A stretch of DNA of 64,000 nucleotides from Ligula intestinalis (GCA_036362985.1 JAYGXS010000010.1:7150396-7214395); one strand, 5' to 3'; positions 1 through 11,614 are shown, numbered from the stretch's first letter. The notes: generated from the sequence alone by a model not told the origin. Program-made: numbers and translations.

Positions 1-360
1 AACCCTTTTTTTAAGAATAAAATTTAAAGAAGTCTATATTTGCTATCAAATAAGTACAAGAGAGGATTTTTCGTGTATACTTTCCATAAAACACATTAAA
101 ATTTAGAAAGGTAGTAAAAATCAATGATAAAATGCTTTTATATAAGTAACCATTTTTTACAAAACCAACTTTTCCGCAGCGGTCAAAAAGAAGCTCATCA
201 CAGAGTCAACATCCTAGCGTGACTGAAAATAATCGGACTGCATAACAAACAGTATTGTAACCCTACTTAATGTTAGTGTGCGCGTAATTACCAGTCTTTT
301 TCAAATTGCGTAACGTTTCATGCAGTGCTCGCAATGCTCTATATTACTTTTTAGCCTATA
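1..360 (+). repeat. Foldback family R1, right arm (truncated by window edge)
   Basis: This stretch matches 33235-33600 almost throughout: 'ctatcaaataagt', 'gagaggat', 'agaagct.atcacagagtc' and 'agcgtgact' occur in the same order and spacing. It also matches 22725-23065, 37150-37490 and 40190-40520 more weakly, and the reverse complement of 36530-36860. In the best copies two arms face each other, so this is probably the right arm of a roughly 1-kb palindromic element whose left arm lies outside the window. No coding potential is visible. Confidence 0.7.
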
Positions 361-1459
361 ATGGTACTTACCGACATTTAAAACTCTACATTTTCCTGAT
401 GGGTTCATTAAGGCTCTCCGACTCTGCATCCGGTTTCCTGGCACGGAGCCACATGTGCGTAGTGGACTTTCGTGCTGAAACTATGTTTGTGCGGTTCACT
501 CGAAAAGTTTAAGTGTTTACTTTAAGAAACAGCTGCTGCCTACCTGAATTTAACGCCGACGAATGGAACCCAAAGTATATATTCTTGTGCATTGTTTTGG
601 GTTTCCGTGTAAATGATAAATATCTGGAGGAGGATATTTGACAGAAAATTCCCAAAAATATTTTTTCCCGGAAAATGCTTTTAACAAACTATGCATATTC
701 ATTTTCAAGCATAAATTTTTTTAAATCTTGTTTTACACTTGAATAGCCAAGTTTTATCTCTGTTAGTATTACCATCTCAATTGCATCACACAAAATATGC
801 GTGATAACAGACATGACATTGACGCAAAGTGCGATCATTGAACTGAATGAAAGATGCTTAGGTACATACAAAAACTGAAGATTATCATCGGTTGTTGTGT
901 GAAAATATCTTTGCTCACTGGAATGGCCTCTTCATTCGTCAAACACTTAATGCTCAATATCCCTCAGAAGTTTAAAGCACTGTCCAGTCTCTTCATGAGT
1001 TTTACCTTCGCGAAAATTTCTCAGGCAAATTTTTGGGATTACCTTGTTATAGAGGCTTTAAACACTAACTTACTCAAAGAGTTTTTAAAAGTAGTTGCCT
1101 ACAGAAACGTGCCTGTGGTACATGTGCAGTCATGCTTCAGAATTTCAATTAGAGGAAGTAGCGAAATTTTCCTGGGCTGCCTTGGGTTCAAATTACTACC
1201 ATGTTCATTTTTGGCTTCAATATGTTTAAAACTCGGTGTCACAACAGAATGTATTGTTGGACATATTGTTGACTTTAAGTTGATTTTCAGTAATTTTGAG
1301 AAAATAAGCCTACATGGGCTTTATAGGCGTTATATGAAAGGCACGTTTTTCACCAATATTCTGCCCTGCGTTACTCAAATGCAGTCTGTTGTAATTGCTG
1401 CCAATCAGCCGACATTTCACCGTTATTTCACTGTGCTTCGATTTCATTCTTGAACGGGA
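361..1459. other. No gene recognised
   Basis: The longest open frame in the window lies here (854-1453, + strand, 199 codons). Its translation shows no domain I recognise, no signal peptide or regular membrane pattern, and no splice or promoter context. I treat it as a chance open frame in AT-rich DNA. Confidence 0.4.
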
Positions 1460-1800
1460 GAGAACAGATTGATAGGGCAGAACACTAAATACGGCCTGTA
1501 ATTTGATCGATCTCATCACTCATGTGGCTTATACTGATCGATATTGCATCGTGGCACGAGTAATTAGGACAGCATGAAAACGGGTCATTAGGCCCGCACC
1601 TAACACGGTTGATCAAGCAAAGCACATAAGATTGGACCAAGCAAATTGTGTCTTTAAGGGGTAACGTTTTGACTGACTGTCACGCTGGACAGAGTGATAC
1701 CGCAGAACACTAATTACGGCAGCATTTATCGATCGATAATGCATCGTAGGACGAGTAATCAGAATAGCGTAATAACGGGTCAACAGTCTAACACAGTCCA
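1460..1800. repeat. Dispersed repeat R2, two tandem copies
   Basis: Two degenerate copies (about 1460-1605 and 1630-1800) share 'cagaacactaa.tacgg', 'atcgat', 'gca.cgt.g.acgagtaat.ag', 'aacgggtca' in order. A third copy lies at 11412-11614, where 'acagattggacca..caaattgtg' precedes the same series. The unit is about 170-200 bp. It has no reading frame of note and its class is unknown. Confidence 0.6.
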
Positions 1801-2342
1801 CATTAGCTAATTATTTCTGGGACATAAAACGTACCTATTAATTAATTGGCCTATTTATCAGAAGCAATACACGGAACACTGGGAGACCCACTGATGAGCT
1901 GCGACATGCATTGGTAAGATATTTGTCCGCTTAGCTAGTGACTTTATTGTCAGTGTGGTGTGTCATGTAAGACAATATTAAGTATTTATTTCACTGTTTG
2001 ATGTGTCAATCCATATAACTAATAATAACAACAATAAGAACAATTTGCTATGATTATATGTATATTTTGCCTTCAGACTTTTTTCATAGTAAGTCATAGG
2101 TAATCAAAGTTTAAAAAAAATAAGTGCTTTATTAGGCAGGCAATTCATTTGTCGTTTTAAAGCCTTCAAAAAATATATAATTCAGTTGTATAAAATTAAT
2201 TGCCGATAAAGATTTTGCTATCCTTTGTAGCAGACGTGCTGAAACTGAATATGAAAAACTAAAATTAATCACTATTAATGATAAAGTCTCTTGGAAATAA
2301 CTAATGTTTATTGTTTGAAGCATCTTTTCTCAGGTTCACCTC
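1801..2342. other. AT-rich spacer
   Basis: I see no gene, repeat match or structured element that I can support in this stretch. Confidence 0.4.
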
Positions 2343-2455
2343 TGAAGATTGCGTATACAGCAGAATTTTTATACCGCGAATTCGCGAGTGACGTAGCTGA
2401 TGAGCGCTCACGAAATGTAAGATTCCAATAAATGCTGCTGTATACGCAATCTTCA
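2343..2455. repeat. Long hairpin with perfect 21-bp arms
   Basis: The arms at 2343-2363 and 2435-2455 are exact reverse complements (TGAAGATTGCGTATACAGCAG). The 71-nt loop holds the self-complementary dodecamer CGCGAATTCGCG (2375-2386) and the string GCTGATGAGCGCTCACGAAA, which has the order of hammerhead core blocks (CTGATGA, then GAAA) but no convincing helix II. It could be a small foldback element or a decayed ribozyme-bearing hairpin. Confidence 0.75.
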
Positions 2456-2711
2456 ATTGTTTATTGCGTGAATTCTTGAGTCTGGTTCCCCAGCTTGTCG
2501 TCAGACAAATAATAATTGTGCGGAAACTGCTAACAATGACTAACACAAGATTATACAGGCGGTGTAGGGAGATAATTGTCATCCGCATTCAACTATGCTG
2601 TCGGTGGAGAATATAGCAGTCATCCGCATGTAAATATGCAGATGTTGTCACTCGCATTAATGAGGTGGTCGGTTCTGGCTGCTTTTGCTGTCACCTGACC
2701 TTGTGATATTT

Positions 2712-2894
2712 TTAGTCGGCATCCAAATTGATAGGCCTTTTGATGCATACCTCGTCTGAATGAATTGACTCCAGGAATTTGCGGCTATTCCTAGTTAAGT
2801 AGGCGCCAACGGTATGGGTATCTTCCATGCAAGTGCTGTTTTGTTTGTCCTGTAAGTCCATGGCAACTTTTTGAAGATGGCCTCGATTTCTCAC
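2712..2894 (-). pseudogene. PLE family 2 endonuclease C-terminal fragment
   Basis: On the minus strand the frame reads TRNSRKFLESIHSDEVCIKR then PINLDAD. This corresponds to the conserved end of the flatworm GIY-YIG retroelement endonuclease, seen at 13.7 kb as TGRGLIEAWASDEISFNRFI followed by DLAQSY. Only this C-terminal segment is recognisable; the GIY-YIG core is missing and the remainder of the frame is unrelated. It is a dead fragment antisense to the downstream kinase gene. The assignment rests on one conserved block, so confidence is moderate. Confidence 0.55.
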
Positions 2895-3309
2895 CAGTAA
2901 CTAGTTTTAATGCATGCGGGTAGATAGAGCTCTTCCGTTTTGACCACAATAGACTGCAGCACAACTGATACAGAATATTTTCAAGGAAAGGCGTCCTTTG
3001 GGATATGAGGATATTTATTCAGTAAATTTTTGATATTGGATCCTCAGATGGCCGTTAGACTTGATAAAAATGTACAAAGAACAAGTAGCATTTCAAAGTG
3101 CCGATACAGTTATATAGTCCATAGTGTTGGCGTTATTTTTTAGTTGCACTTTCCATCACATCATGGTGGATGTAGTTAGCAGTCGCAATGGCGTAATGGC
3201 CAATTGGCAACTGTAATTTGAGTCGGTCTAGTGTCCGTCCGGGACATCTGGTGTGAGTGCTAATTGCGGTTCATGTTGGTCTACAGTGGTTGGCTGTAGT
3301 CTCTTCCAC

Positions 3310-3600
3310 CTTTTATTGAAGTGTTTGTACAATCCAGCCAACTCGATAAGCCGGCTGATGCAAAAGTCATCCAGTTCATGGCCTCAAGAAATTCTTGGTC
3401 TTTTTGGCGGGGCAAACTCCGACTACGAGTGTTTTGTCTCATACAAAGGTATGTCATGTGTCGGGGCAATATATAGCCACTTCGGACAAATGGTCACGTC
3501 TCTTCACTGCCAATTGGTGCTCGAAGATGCGTGTGGAGAAGGATTGTCCTGTTTGGCCATAATATATCGTGTCACACGTTTTCCATGGAATTTTTTAAAT
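3310..3600 (-). pseudogene. PLE family 2 GIY-YIG endonuclease fragment
   Basis: Read on the minus strand, the segment gives YYGQTGQSFSTRIFEHQLAV then KRRDHLSEVA, a GIY-YIG nuclease core (YxGQTG, the conserved Arg of the STRIxEH block, then the HQLAVKRRD helix). Stops and a frameshift follow, after which EFLEA is read in another frame. It is closely related to 17434-17720, with which it shares the run 'ggtcacgtctcttcactgcc' and the following 'aattggtgctcg'. DNA on the higher-coordinate side (3650-3830) also resembles 17790-17950, so both are copies of one element. PLE endonucleases nick the target for target-primed reverse transcription; this copy cannot be functional. Confidence 0.75.
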
Positions 3601-4441
3601 TACGTCTTTCTTATCGAAGTAGATAAACCTGTCCTTAGGGTGTACTAGCTGGGTACGTTAAGTAGGCATTAGTTTGTGCGCCTCTTTTTCGCGGTTTCCG
3701 CAAACGTCTTTTTACGAAATCAGACACGTTCCTTATTTAAGGAAGGATTCGCAATGTGTTTGTTTTGGGCGCCTTAGTTGACCTATCTGGTTATTTTTTA
3801 TTGTGTTTTTGTCATTTCATACATGGGTGCATAACGCGTCTGGGAGGTTTCTTTGTCAGAGCAGTGTACGTTTGCTCGGCGTAGCAGACTGTTGACGGCA
3901 CGCCTATCCTTGAAATGACATTTCTCGGGATGCCTGCCTTCCAGTTTTATACGGTACGGGGTACTTTATAGAGAACTCTATTTTTGTTGAAATGGCAAAC
4001 CCTCTCATAAAGGTTTACATGCTGGGTGCGCAATCTGCATCCGGTGCTTTCGAAGCTGTCAGTCGACGAGCTTAGGTAGTTTCTTAACACATGGCGAGCA
4101 TTTGCCAGTTCTTTGGGTTAGGCGCTTTATTGACCGTGGCCCTGAAGTAACCCTATTGTTTGAACTGTCGCTGTCGTATGCATCGACAAACAATGTCCGG
4201 AGGATACCCATTTTGTGAAAAAAGTTTAAAATTACATAACTATCGTGAGCATTGCCTTTAAGAATTCTGCTATGTTGATAGCGCACTTAACTCATATAAC
4301 AAGCACACTCATCAAAGCATATGCACGTTATCATGCCGAATTTTCAACTCCAAGCCCAGAAGCGTTTTCCATTTTTCCTGATATTATTAACAGGAACGTT
4401 GTAGGCCACTCACAAATTGCTATTTTTCATTCGCCTTGCAG
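3601..4441. other. Sequence upstream of first visible kinase exon
   Basis: Most of this is presumed PKG intron. Part of it (3650-3830) resembles the DNA next to the family 2 endonuclease at 17.8-18.0 kb. A pyrimidine-rich run ending in TTGCAG at 4436-4441 forms the acceptor of the next exon. No further exon of the kinase was found here. Confidence 0.45.
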
Positions 4442-4583
4442 GATAGCCTTCTCCGAGAACTTGACACGATTCTACATCGCATGCGTCGTTGAGGGCCTCA
4501 CATACCTGCACACGCGAGGCATCGTGTTTCGCGATCTGAAGCCGGAAAACCTCCTGCTGGATTCGCAGGGATTTTGTAAGATG
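4442..4583 (+). CDS. cGMP-dependent protein kinase, exon with catalytic loop
   Basis: First visible exon of a PKG (AGC-family Ser/Thr kinase activated by cGMP, cytosolic or membrane-associated signalling). After one base completing a split codon it reads IAFSENLTRFYIACVVEGLT and YLHTRGIVFRDLKPENLLLD. RDLKPEN is the catalytic loop (Asp as base, Lys and Asn for phosphate and Mg binding). The upstream glycine-rich loop, VAIK lysine and the two cyclic-nucleotide-binding domains of this family are not in the window. The acceptor is TTGCAG and the donor is ATG|GTTAGTG at 4583/4584, phase 0. The next exon completes K-M-T-D-F-G, so the join is certain. PKG rather than PKA is indicated by ACVVE, by the [13 protein letters not shown] block and by the C-terminus on later exons. 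A PKG of another subclass remains possible. Confidence 0.93.
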
Positions 4584-5470
4584 GTTAGTGAGGTTTCTGT
4601 ATGCTTTCCTAAGTTAACCAAACAGATACTGCATCCCGCATTTTATTAGTCGAGAAACTAGAGTAGTGTGGAGACTAACATGCAATCTGTCAGTATTTTT
4701 TGACGGCTTTTGGGGCATAGGCTGTTTGGCAAATTGCTCGTTTCAGTCAGAAAAAAGGGTTGCTGGTAAATTTAGCATCAGGTGGAAGAATAAGGTCAAT
4801 CAGTTTTGCTCGTTCTTTGGCAAATACCAATTCTCAGTGCTTATTAGCCGTCATCAACTAGTCATACCCAGACCTAAGTGGCGTCCTACCTTAGGCTCGA
4901 TATTTCGACATCTTTGGATAGTTAATTGATCAGAAAAATGAGGTAATCGAGTCTTTACATGCAGCAAAATAACACATATATGTGTAGGGGGTACGTTTGC
5001 CGTTGTTCTAAAAGAAAGCACCAATGACATGCATATAAAAAGAAGAGCCCTGTAGAATAATTGTTAATTCGTGTGGGTAGATTTACGTAAATCAATTGAT
5101 ATTTTGACGTTAACGGATATCATGTTTCACTTATCACCTTTTTTGTTCAGGCGTGTTGCAGCCATCATTCTATTCCATTAATTTTTTACTTGGCTCTGTT
5201 TTACCTTCATTAATCGCAACGCCTTAGGATCTTTGCGTAGTACATTTTGATGTCCCATTTAGAACTACATGTTAATCCAATTTACCATATTTTACGCATT
5301 AATTAACGTACACATGTCAGATTTTGATTAGCTCGCCTTTTAAGGAAGCTGTTAAAGTGCTCTCTAAACCAAGTAACCATCGATCAAGTTTGTTCTTTCT
5401 TTGACAAAAACGGGTTCCGAACGCGTGCACCGAACAATGCCCTTTTCCTGAACAAAGGCAATTAGTGGCA
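4584..5470. other. PKG intron, 5' part with repeat V fragment
   Basis: This is intronic. About 5095-5340 resembles 6290-6480 and 8570-8770 ('ttcattaat', 'tttgatgtcccatttagaac', 'cagat.ttgattagctcgc'), so it is a partial copy of dispersed repeat V. No exon was seen. Confidence 0.5.
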
Positions 5471-5915
5471 GTTTTCAGCAACTCTTCAGCAGGCCGGAAC
5501 ATTTGTAAGGATACTGAAAATTGTGCAGTTGGACAGGGTTAAACGTGTTCTTTGCTTACAATTCATTGTATCACGCCACCCGCATGGCGAGTTTGGGGGT
5601 GGGAATTGGGGAAGAAGTAAGAGGGTAGGAAATGGGGTCAGGTAAATGCAGTGATTACTACTCTTATTTGCACGAAGCGAACGACTGTCACCTGGGGGTG
5701 GGAAAGTGGGAGATGCGATCGCCACCTGGCGTGAAAGTGCTTGTGTTAGCGTCTTCTGACAACACAGCACTGGATTCGTAAGCCGTATAGCCACTGCTTC
5801 GGCTGTTGCATGAACACGTTGGCGTTGGTCCTTGGAAAAGTTCGCTGGTGTCCTCTGACAACCTGAAAGGTTTCGTTAGTATTGCCTCGTTTATTCGTAT
5901 CAACATTGTATGCGA
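5471..5915 (-). pseudogene. PLE family 1 3' end: coding tail plus hammerhead-like end
   Basis: The minus strand carries the conserved C-terminal tail of the PLE protein, FRVINRTPANFSKDQRQRV then HATAEAVAIRLTNPVLCCQK and TLTQALS. It is homologous to 7.2, 48.8, 54.1 and 60.5 kb. The reverse transcriptase and GIY-YIG domains are missing, and the tail is broken by frameshifts. At its 3' end (5471-5495) the reverse complement reads GGC CTGCTGA, nine bases, GAAAAC, a decayed version of the hammerhead-like motif described at 53701. The fragment lies antisense inside the first visible PKG intron. Confidence 0.7.
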
Positions 5916-6289
5916 GAATAGAATTTAAGATCAGTCTGTTTTCACCTTAACAGGACATTTATGAATTTTTAACCATCATCAAGCAATTACAGCCAGTCTC
6001 AAGGGTTGGAACACCTGAGTTTTGAACCGGGGGCTTTTGTTCATTGGATTTACCACTTTACTATTGCTCTACAGGCTCGTAGCTTTGTCGGTTGAAATCG
6101 GACCTGGTATTGGAATAGTTAAGTTCCATTTTGCTACATTAATGTTTTAACAAGGAGAAGACTTTAAAGGTACTAAGTAATATAAGTGGGTATGTTTGCC
6201 TAAAAGGAACCGTTTTTTCCGTTAACTAATGCACCTGTCTTCCTCATCCCCAGAGCTTTCTTCTCGTTTACCTTCATTCTGGCCATGGT

Positions 6290-6745
6290 TCTACTCCTTC
6301 CATTTTTCACGTGGCTCTCTTTCAAATGTAGCATTCGGCGAAAATAAGGATGATTGCATAATGCAAGATATGACCCCCATTTAGAACAATGTTTTACTCC
6401 TAATGACCCCAATGTACGTCTGAATGTATCCGCGCACATGCCAGATGTTAACCAGCTCGCGTTTTTTAGCTTCTTTGCAAGTAATTACGATTATCTGCCG
6501 ACTTTCGAATTTACTTGTTCGGATTTTTACATGCTTTCTTTTTTCTTTTGACGACAAAATTGACAATTCTATTTTTTCTTCTTGGTCAGTTTCCATGGTA
6601 GTGTGCAATGCTTGCTCCAGTGTTCTACACCTTTTTCTGTCACTTATTTTTTTGACATCCATTTTCACTATTCCTTCTCGCCCTCTTTTTCTTTCTGACC
6701 CGCCTCTAATTTATCCCCAGAGTTATCCCTGTTTGCCGTCCTTAA
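6290..6745. repeat. Dispersed repeat V
   Basis: This matches 8570-9030 in order: 'tgccagat.tt.accagctcgc', 'agtaattacgattat', 'gcttttttccttc.acg.caaaa', 'ttggtcagtttcc', 'ttgacatcc/ttgacagcc', 'ttatccccagagttatccctg/ccagggttatccttg'. In both places it lies on the 5' side of minus-strand PLE family 1 pieces, so it may be a 5' region of that element. Short shadow frames here show no domain. Confidence 0.55.
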
Positions 6746-6779
6746 CATTGATACGGTACTTAAGTAAATAGACTACGCT

Positions 6780-7139
6780 GGCTGCTGGAAAAAACAGCGC
6801 AGATGTCAGAGGAGGAGAGAAAGAAGGGGAGCGGGGTTGGAATCGGGGTCAAAAAACTGATCAGCAATCAGGGATTGGTAGTTGAGCGAGGTGCTAAGCT
6901 GTGGGCATTTCGAATAGGGACTTCAAGCTAGGGTAACTGCGGAGCCGCGGCAAAGTCTTTTTGGGCAAGATGGCGGCCATATCTGCCAATGAAAACATGA
7001 ATAGCTTGAGGGCTGCTTGTAGAGCACTCGGATTTTTGACCCTGACTCCACAGCCGCTGTTTTTTTTCCGCCAACACGTGGAGTTTATTTTGTTAAAACC
7101 TCTGCAAATTTGCCCATGCTTAATTTGAGAAGTCAAGTT
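6780..7139. other. PKG intron, no gene recognised
   Basis: Intronic DNA just 3' (in minus sense) of the PLE copy at 7140-8485. I see no conserved coding block. Confidence 0.4.
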
Positions 7140-8485
7140 GGCGGACATATGTTTTCAGGAAATCTTCATCAGGCCAAAACATTTGGGGGTAATGAAAACT
7201 GGATAAATGGAGAGGGTTTATAAGTGAAGTCTGATTCAAATTCATCGTTGACACGCCGCCAGCATGACGAGGTTGGCTGGGAGAGGGGTAGAGGGTAGGC
7301 GATTGGGTTAGGTTGTCTGCGGTGATCTGAGAGGAAGTGATAAATGCAGCTATTTGCACGAAAGGAACGACTGTCGCTAGGGAGTGGGGGCGAAATACGA
7401 TCGCCACCTGGCGACAGAGTCGGCCACGGAAGGGCAAGGGCTTGTGTCAGCGTTTTCTGACAACACAGCACTGGATTCTCTAGCCATATAGCTACTGCTT
7501 CGGCTGTTGAAAGCACCCGTTTTCCTAGGCCCTTGGAAAAGTTAGCCAGTGTCCGGTAGACAACCTGAAAGGTTTCGTTAGCATCGGCTCAATAATTCGT
7601 ATCCAAAAGATGTGCGAGAATAGAACTTGAGATCGATCCAGTTTAACCTTTACTTAACCAGGACGGTGTGTGCTCACCTATCCCCTTTTCCGGGTGCCTC
7701 GTCGGTCGGCCGATGTATCTTACTCCACAGGACCAAGTGGAAGAGTAGATGCACATAGATATGGCCTTCATCGAGATTAAATGTTTACCTCCTAATCGTA
7801 GGAGAGGAGAATTCGTAAAGAACGCCCATAAGTTCGCCGCAGGGAAAACGCTTGCGAACGCACATTTCAGGCGTAATCTGACCAGCTCGTTTGTTGCGTC
7901 GCCTTAGAAAAGCAGTTTGACGAACACGTCTTTCCTTTGGCGCGTTCGCCAATATTCCTGATAATGAACCTTTTCGAGTATCCCTTTCCAATAAGTGTGT
8001 GTGTTTCAGCTGTAGAAGTTCCACTTCGATGGTTTCAGAGGAGCAGATCCATCGTACTCTGGCTGCTAATACTTGAACTAGTTTTTATTTTATGTTAAGT
8101 GGAACAAAACTGGGAAAGTTGGTATATCGTAGCGTCCAGGTTTTCTTCCGTAATTTCCTACGCAGGATCGATGCATTGTAATGCCTGCGCAGAAGGACAT
8201 CAGAAAAAAGCAATTTCATCGTTCATCTCAGTCTCTGCAGAAGATGTGAGCGACGGATGTGTGCTGTAGAACTTCGGGACCAAGGCATCAGTGTCAGCGC
8301 TAGAGTCTGCCAAACAGAAGATACCTGCCCATATCGATCGTAAAATGCAAGGACATTGATGGTGTGCCTTAGACTCGTTTTCTCGACCTTGACCATTAGG
8401 ACGTTTGCGAGAAACCGACCTAGTGCTGAGCTCATCAGGCTCCTGTTGAGCCTGGCCAAAGCGAATGCAAAGCAAACGCATGTTC
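7140..8485 (-). pseudogene. Decayed PLE family 1 copy (RT, GIY-YIG, tail, 3' hammerhead-like end)
   Basis: On the minus strand from high to low coordinates I can follow the RT palm region (ALGRFLANVLMVKVEKTSL then RHTINVLAFYDRYGQ, where YVDD has decayed to YGQV, about 8300-8450), the RT C-terminal block ('CVGNYGRKPGR', decayed), the GIY-YIG region (IGRPTRHPEKG-like, about 7640-7780), the tail (LENPVLCCQKTLTQALALPW, about 7420-7500) and a 3' untranslated end. At 7140-7175 the reverse complement reads GGC, CTGATGA, AGATTTCCT, GAAAAC ... CC, GCC, hammerhead-like with a damaged cleavage triplet. There are many frameshifts and stops. It is inserted antisense in the PKG intron, with repeat V on its 5' side. 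Confidence 0.8.
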
Positions 8486-8569
8486 GCCAATTTATCCCTT
8501 AAAAAGAAAATATCTTTTCGTAATCGTTAGTTGATAAAACTGTTTCACATACTTCCAGACCTTTCTTTT

Positions 8570-9030
8570 TGTTAAACTTTGTTTCAGTCATTATTCTGTC
8601 CCATGCAACTTTGATTTGGCTGTCTTTTAAATTCATCAAATGGCCGACTTTATAATCATTTCATTATATATCTAACTGGTTGATTTAAACTATGTTTTTC
8701 TCTGTACTACCGTGTTGTATGCATAAGCTGACGCAAACATTCCAGATATTGATTAACTCGCCTTTTCAACTTCCTTGCAATTCATTGCGTTGATCCCCTT
8801 TATTTCCAATTAGGTAGTTACGATTATTAAATGCTTTTTTTTCCTTCAACGCCAAAACTGATAAGTTTTGTTTTTTCTCATTGGTCAGTTTCCCTTGAGT
8901 TTTGCTAGGCTTGCCCCACTTCTTTTCACCGCCAACTGTCACCTTTTTTGACAGCCGTCTTTGTTATTCCTCCTCTCATTTCCTTTCCTCCTGCCCAACC
9001 AATCTATTTTCCAGGGTTATCCTTGTTCGC
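8570..9030. repeat. Dispersed repeat V, second full copy
   Basis: Homologous to 6290-6745 (shared blocks listed there). It directly follows the 5' (high-coordinate) side of the PLE at 7140-8485, which supports it being that element's leader or 5' terminal repeat. No protein-coding signal was seen. Confidence 0.55.
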
Positions 9031-9584
9031 AAAAATTATCTGCTGTAAAAGCGTCAGCATCTTGTCACAACTTATTAATATTCCTCTCATATGTGCGCTG
9101 AGGATGTCAAATCAAATCACTCCCATCCTCCATAGTTTTTAAAGGTGTTCAGTTTTTTAGCAAGCTCTTGCTTCGAAGATACCCATACTGCAGTCAAAAT
9201 ACAGATGCGTTCGGAACGATACCCTGTAACTGACATTTAAGCATGGATAGATGGCCGTAAATATTCAACAGACGGAAGCTATCCACTTAAATCGCAGGAC
9301 ACTTCAAGCTTATTTAACCCGCCACTGGCCTCAAAACCCTCCTGCAGAAGCTCGCTCTCATTCTGGAGCACGACAGTTAACACTAAAATAAATTTATAAA
9401 ATTGTATAAGGTTTTAAACCTGATAAAATAAACTGAAACTGACAATTTTGCTGTCAGACATTTATCTTACTTCATAAGATGTACTCCTTTGTTGAACAGG
9501 TTTCATACCCATACATTTTTTTCGTAACGCTTAATAGCCCCCATTTCGTCAGTGCCGTTTCAATTTCCTTCATGTCCTTTTCAG
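9031..9584. other. PKG intron 3' part
   Basis: No gene was seen. It ends in a pyrimidine-rich tract with acceptor CTTTTCAG at 9577-9584. Confidence 0.6.
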
Positions 9585-9748
9585 ACTGATTTCGGTTTCG
9601 CTAAAAACATCGGCTTCGGCAGAAAGACCTGGACGTTTTGTGGAACGCCAGAATATGTTGCGCCGGAAATAATTCTGAACAAAGGCCACGATTTCTGCGC
9701 CGACGCGTGGTCCCTGGGCATACTAATTTTTGAGCTGCATATAGGAGC
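9585..9748 (+). CDS. cGMP-dependent protein kinase, exon with DFG and APE
   Basis: The exon reads [54 protein letters not shown]. It holds the Mg-binding DFG, the activation loop with the [10 protein letters not shown] phospho-threonine segment, the APE motif and the DxWSLG F-helix. The joint with the previous exon gives K-M-T-D-F-G (phase 0). The donor GC|GTAAGT lies at 9748/9749, leaving two bases (GC) that pair with A from the next exon to encode Ala. No frameshift or stop; all expected catalytic residues are present, so this appears to be a live gene. Confidence 0.95.
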
Positions 9749-9759
9749 GTAAGTTAAAG

Positions 9760-11411
9760 TATTTGTCAATGTGTTTTGTGTTGATCAATATTTTGTCATG
9801 AAAAACAGCGGAACTAAAACCACTGACTGCGAATAAATAATGTATGGGTTTAGCTGAATATGAATAATTATTCGGTATTTCCGCCAGAGCCTTTTAATCA
9901 TGTAACTTACATACACTGAATTTGATTCTTTTAATTAATCTGCCTGGAAAATTGCCGCATTTTTAGTAATCAAATGTGTTCACAACTGACTAAGTGTCTT
10001 TCTGGCATAGGTACTCACTGAAGACGCACAGAAGCATTATGCTAATAATTTGCCGTCGAAAAAAGCTTCCATGAAGGGTCGCATTGAATACTTATTGACT
10101 CAGCATTCGACTGTCAGCCTTTTGCACAAAGTCCTTCAAATTTTCAATGCAAATCATGCATTTATAACTTAAATTCATTACGTAGTTTATGAGTTCAAGT
10201 GTCCGCGATCACTAGTATGAGAACTGCAGTTTATTATTTTAGAGGATTAAAGAACGTATAGCTGATCATGGTTATTCCGGACTTCATACGTACAGAGTAA
10301 GGTCAAGTACTATTCTTCCATTTCATGAAGAAGCCGTTTGGTATCACTGGCTGAAAAAAGATTGAGAGGCATAGGTTTTCGTTCATTCAGCATTAGACCA
10401 AAAACTTGCATAGGGGGTTACGTAGATATATATGGTCGGGGAAAATATATGTCTCAGCAGTAATGGTAAGTTCATTCCTATGCTGCCCGCACGAGACGGT
10501 CAGCGTTCTGTGGTTTTAGTGGTTGGGGACATGATAACTGCCTATATTTCAAGCACGTGAATGATATATATGTTGAATTGAAGGGGTTGGAGGCGTTCTA
10601 TCACTATGTGGATTTCGTCAGAGAACAAAGGCCCTCTATATCAAAGTCTTCTAACAAACGGAAGCTGAAATGGCTTTGCATGAGTCTTAGCCATGAGTGT
10701 GTTCAGAGCACTACAATTATCATGCCAAGTTCTGAATAGGAAGAGGAGGGGTAATACCAGTAGGCGTTGTTCATTTAATACAGAAAATCAGTGGTGGTCT
10801 GAATCCCCGACACGCGGCAGGCCCGGGTCCTGCGCACGCGTCTGTCTGCTAGCGTGCTGCGGACGTGAATGCATCAACTTTAGGCGAGATTTTGTCACTG
10901 GCTGCTTGATGAACTGCTTGGACAATAGAAGTCTATGGCATCAGTGATTGGCTGTTCCAGAAGCAGATAGAGGATTCCGCTTTATTGACGGTTTGCGGGC
11001 TTGGCGCTGGCGTTACGGATTACCGAATAACTACAGACCTTTCGTGTAGTTTGATATTGCCTGTTAGACATTCTTCAGGACTTCTTTCCTGTCAAATTGA
11101 TGGTTTGTATTGATAAGATGTGTTGAAGTTGAAGTTACGATTGATCGAAAAATCCCCTTAGTACGCAGACAGGTATCTGTTTGCATATCATTTTTCCAAA
11201 CTCATTTTTGTGTGGAGTCAGTTCTATTGGGGGGTAAATGAATAGATAAATACACGTCCTTAGAGCCTGTTGTAATTGCTGCCAGAAGGCGAGGTATCGC
11301 CGTCTAATTACGCTTTGTGTGAGTCTCCAATGAAGAAGAAGACTAAGTGAACGCAAAAGTAGGAGTCTTTGAGCTTATCTCGTATAGCATACTTATGACA
11401 AGCAGAGCGTA
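9760..11411. other. PKG intron, no further gene recognised
   Basis: Intronic sequence with small open frames that show no domains. I see no PLE coding blocks between about 9760 and 11400. Confidence 0.45.
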
Positions 11412-11614
11412 CAGATTGGACCAATCAAATTGTGACCTCAAGAGAGGGATAGTATACCACATGGCATTCGGGCTGAACAGAGTGATAGGGCAAAACACTA
11501 ATAGCGGCCGGCAGCTTGATGAATCACGTCGTTCGTGCGGCTTGTACTTCTCGAAAGTGCACCGTGGGACGAATGATCAGGACAACGTGATAACGAGCCG
11601 TTAGGCTCGCCCCT
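11412..11614. repeat. Dispersed repeat R2, third copy
   Basis: It shares 'acagattggacca.tcaaattgtg', 'gggc.gaacagagtgata', 'caaaacactaat..cgg' and 'acgagc.gttagg' with the two copies at 1460-1800. It lies inside a PKG intron. Confidence 0.6.

Noticed and set aside
854..1453. Longest open frame, 199 codons, + strand
   Set aside because: No recognisable domain or pattern, no splice or promoter context, overlapped by an open frame on the other strand; chance in AT-rich DNA is more likely.
1886..1905. CTGATGAGCTGCGAC
   Set aside because: Has the CTGATGA block but no GAAA partner at a workable distance.
4245..4441. Upstream part of the open frame that runs into the first PKG exon
   Set aside because: A good acceptor (TTGCAG) stands at 4441 and the upstream translation is unlike any kinase N-lobe, so this is intron.
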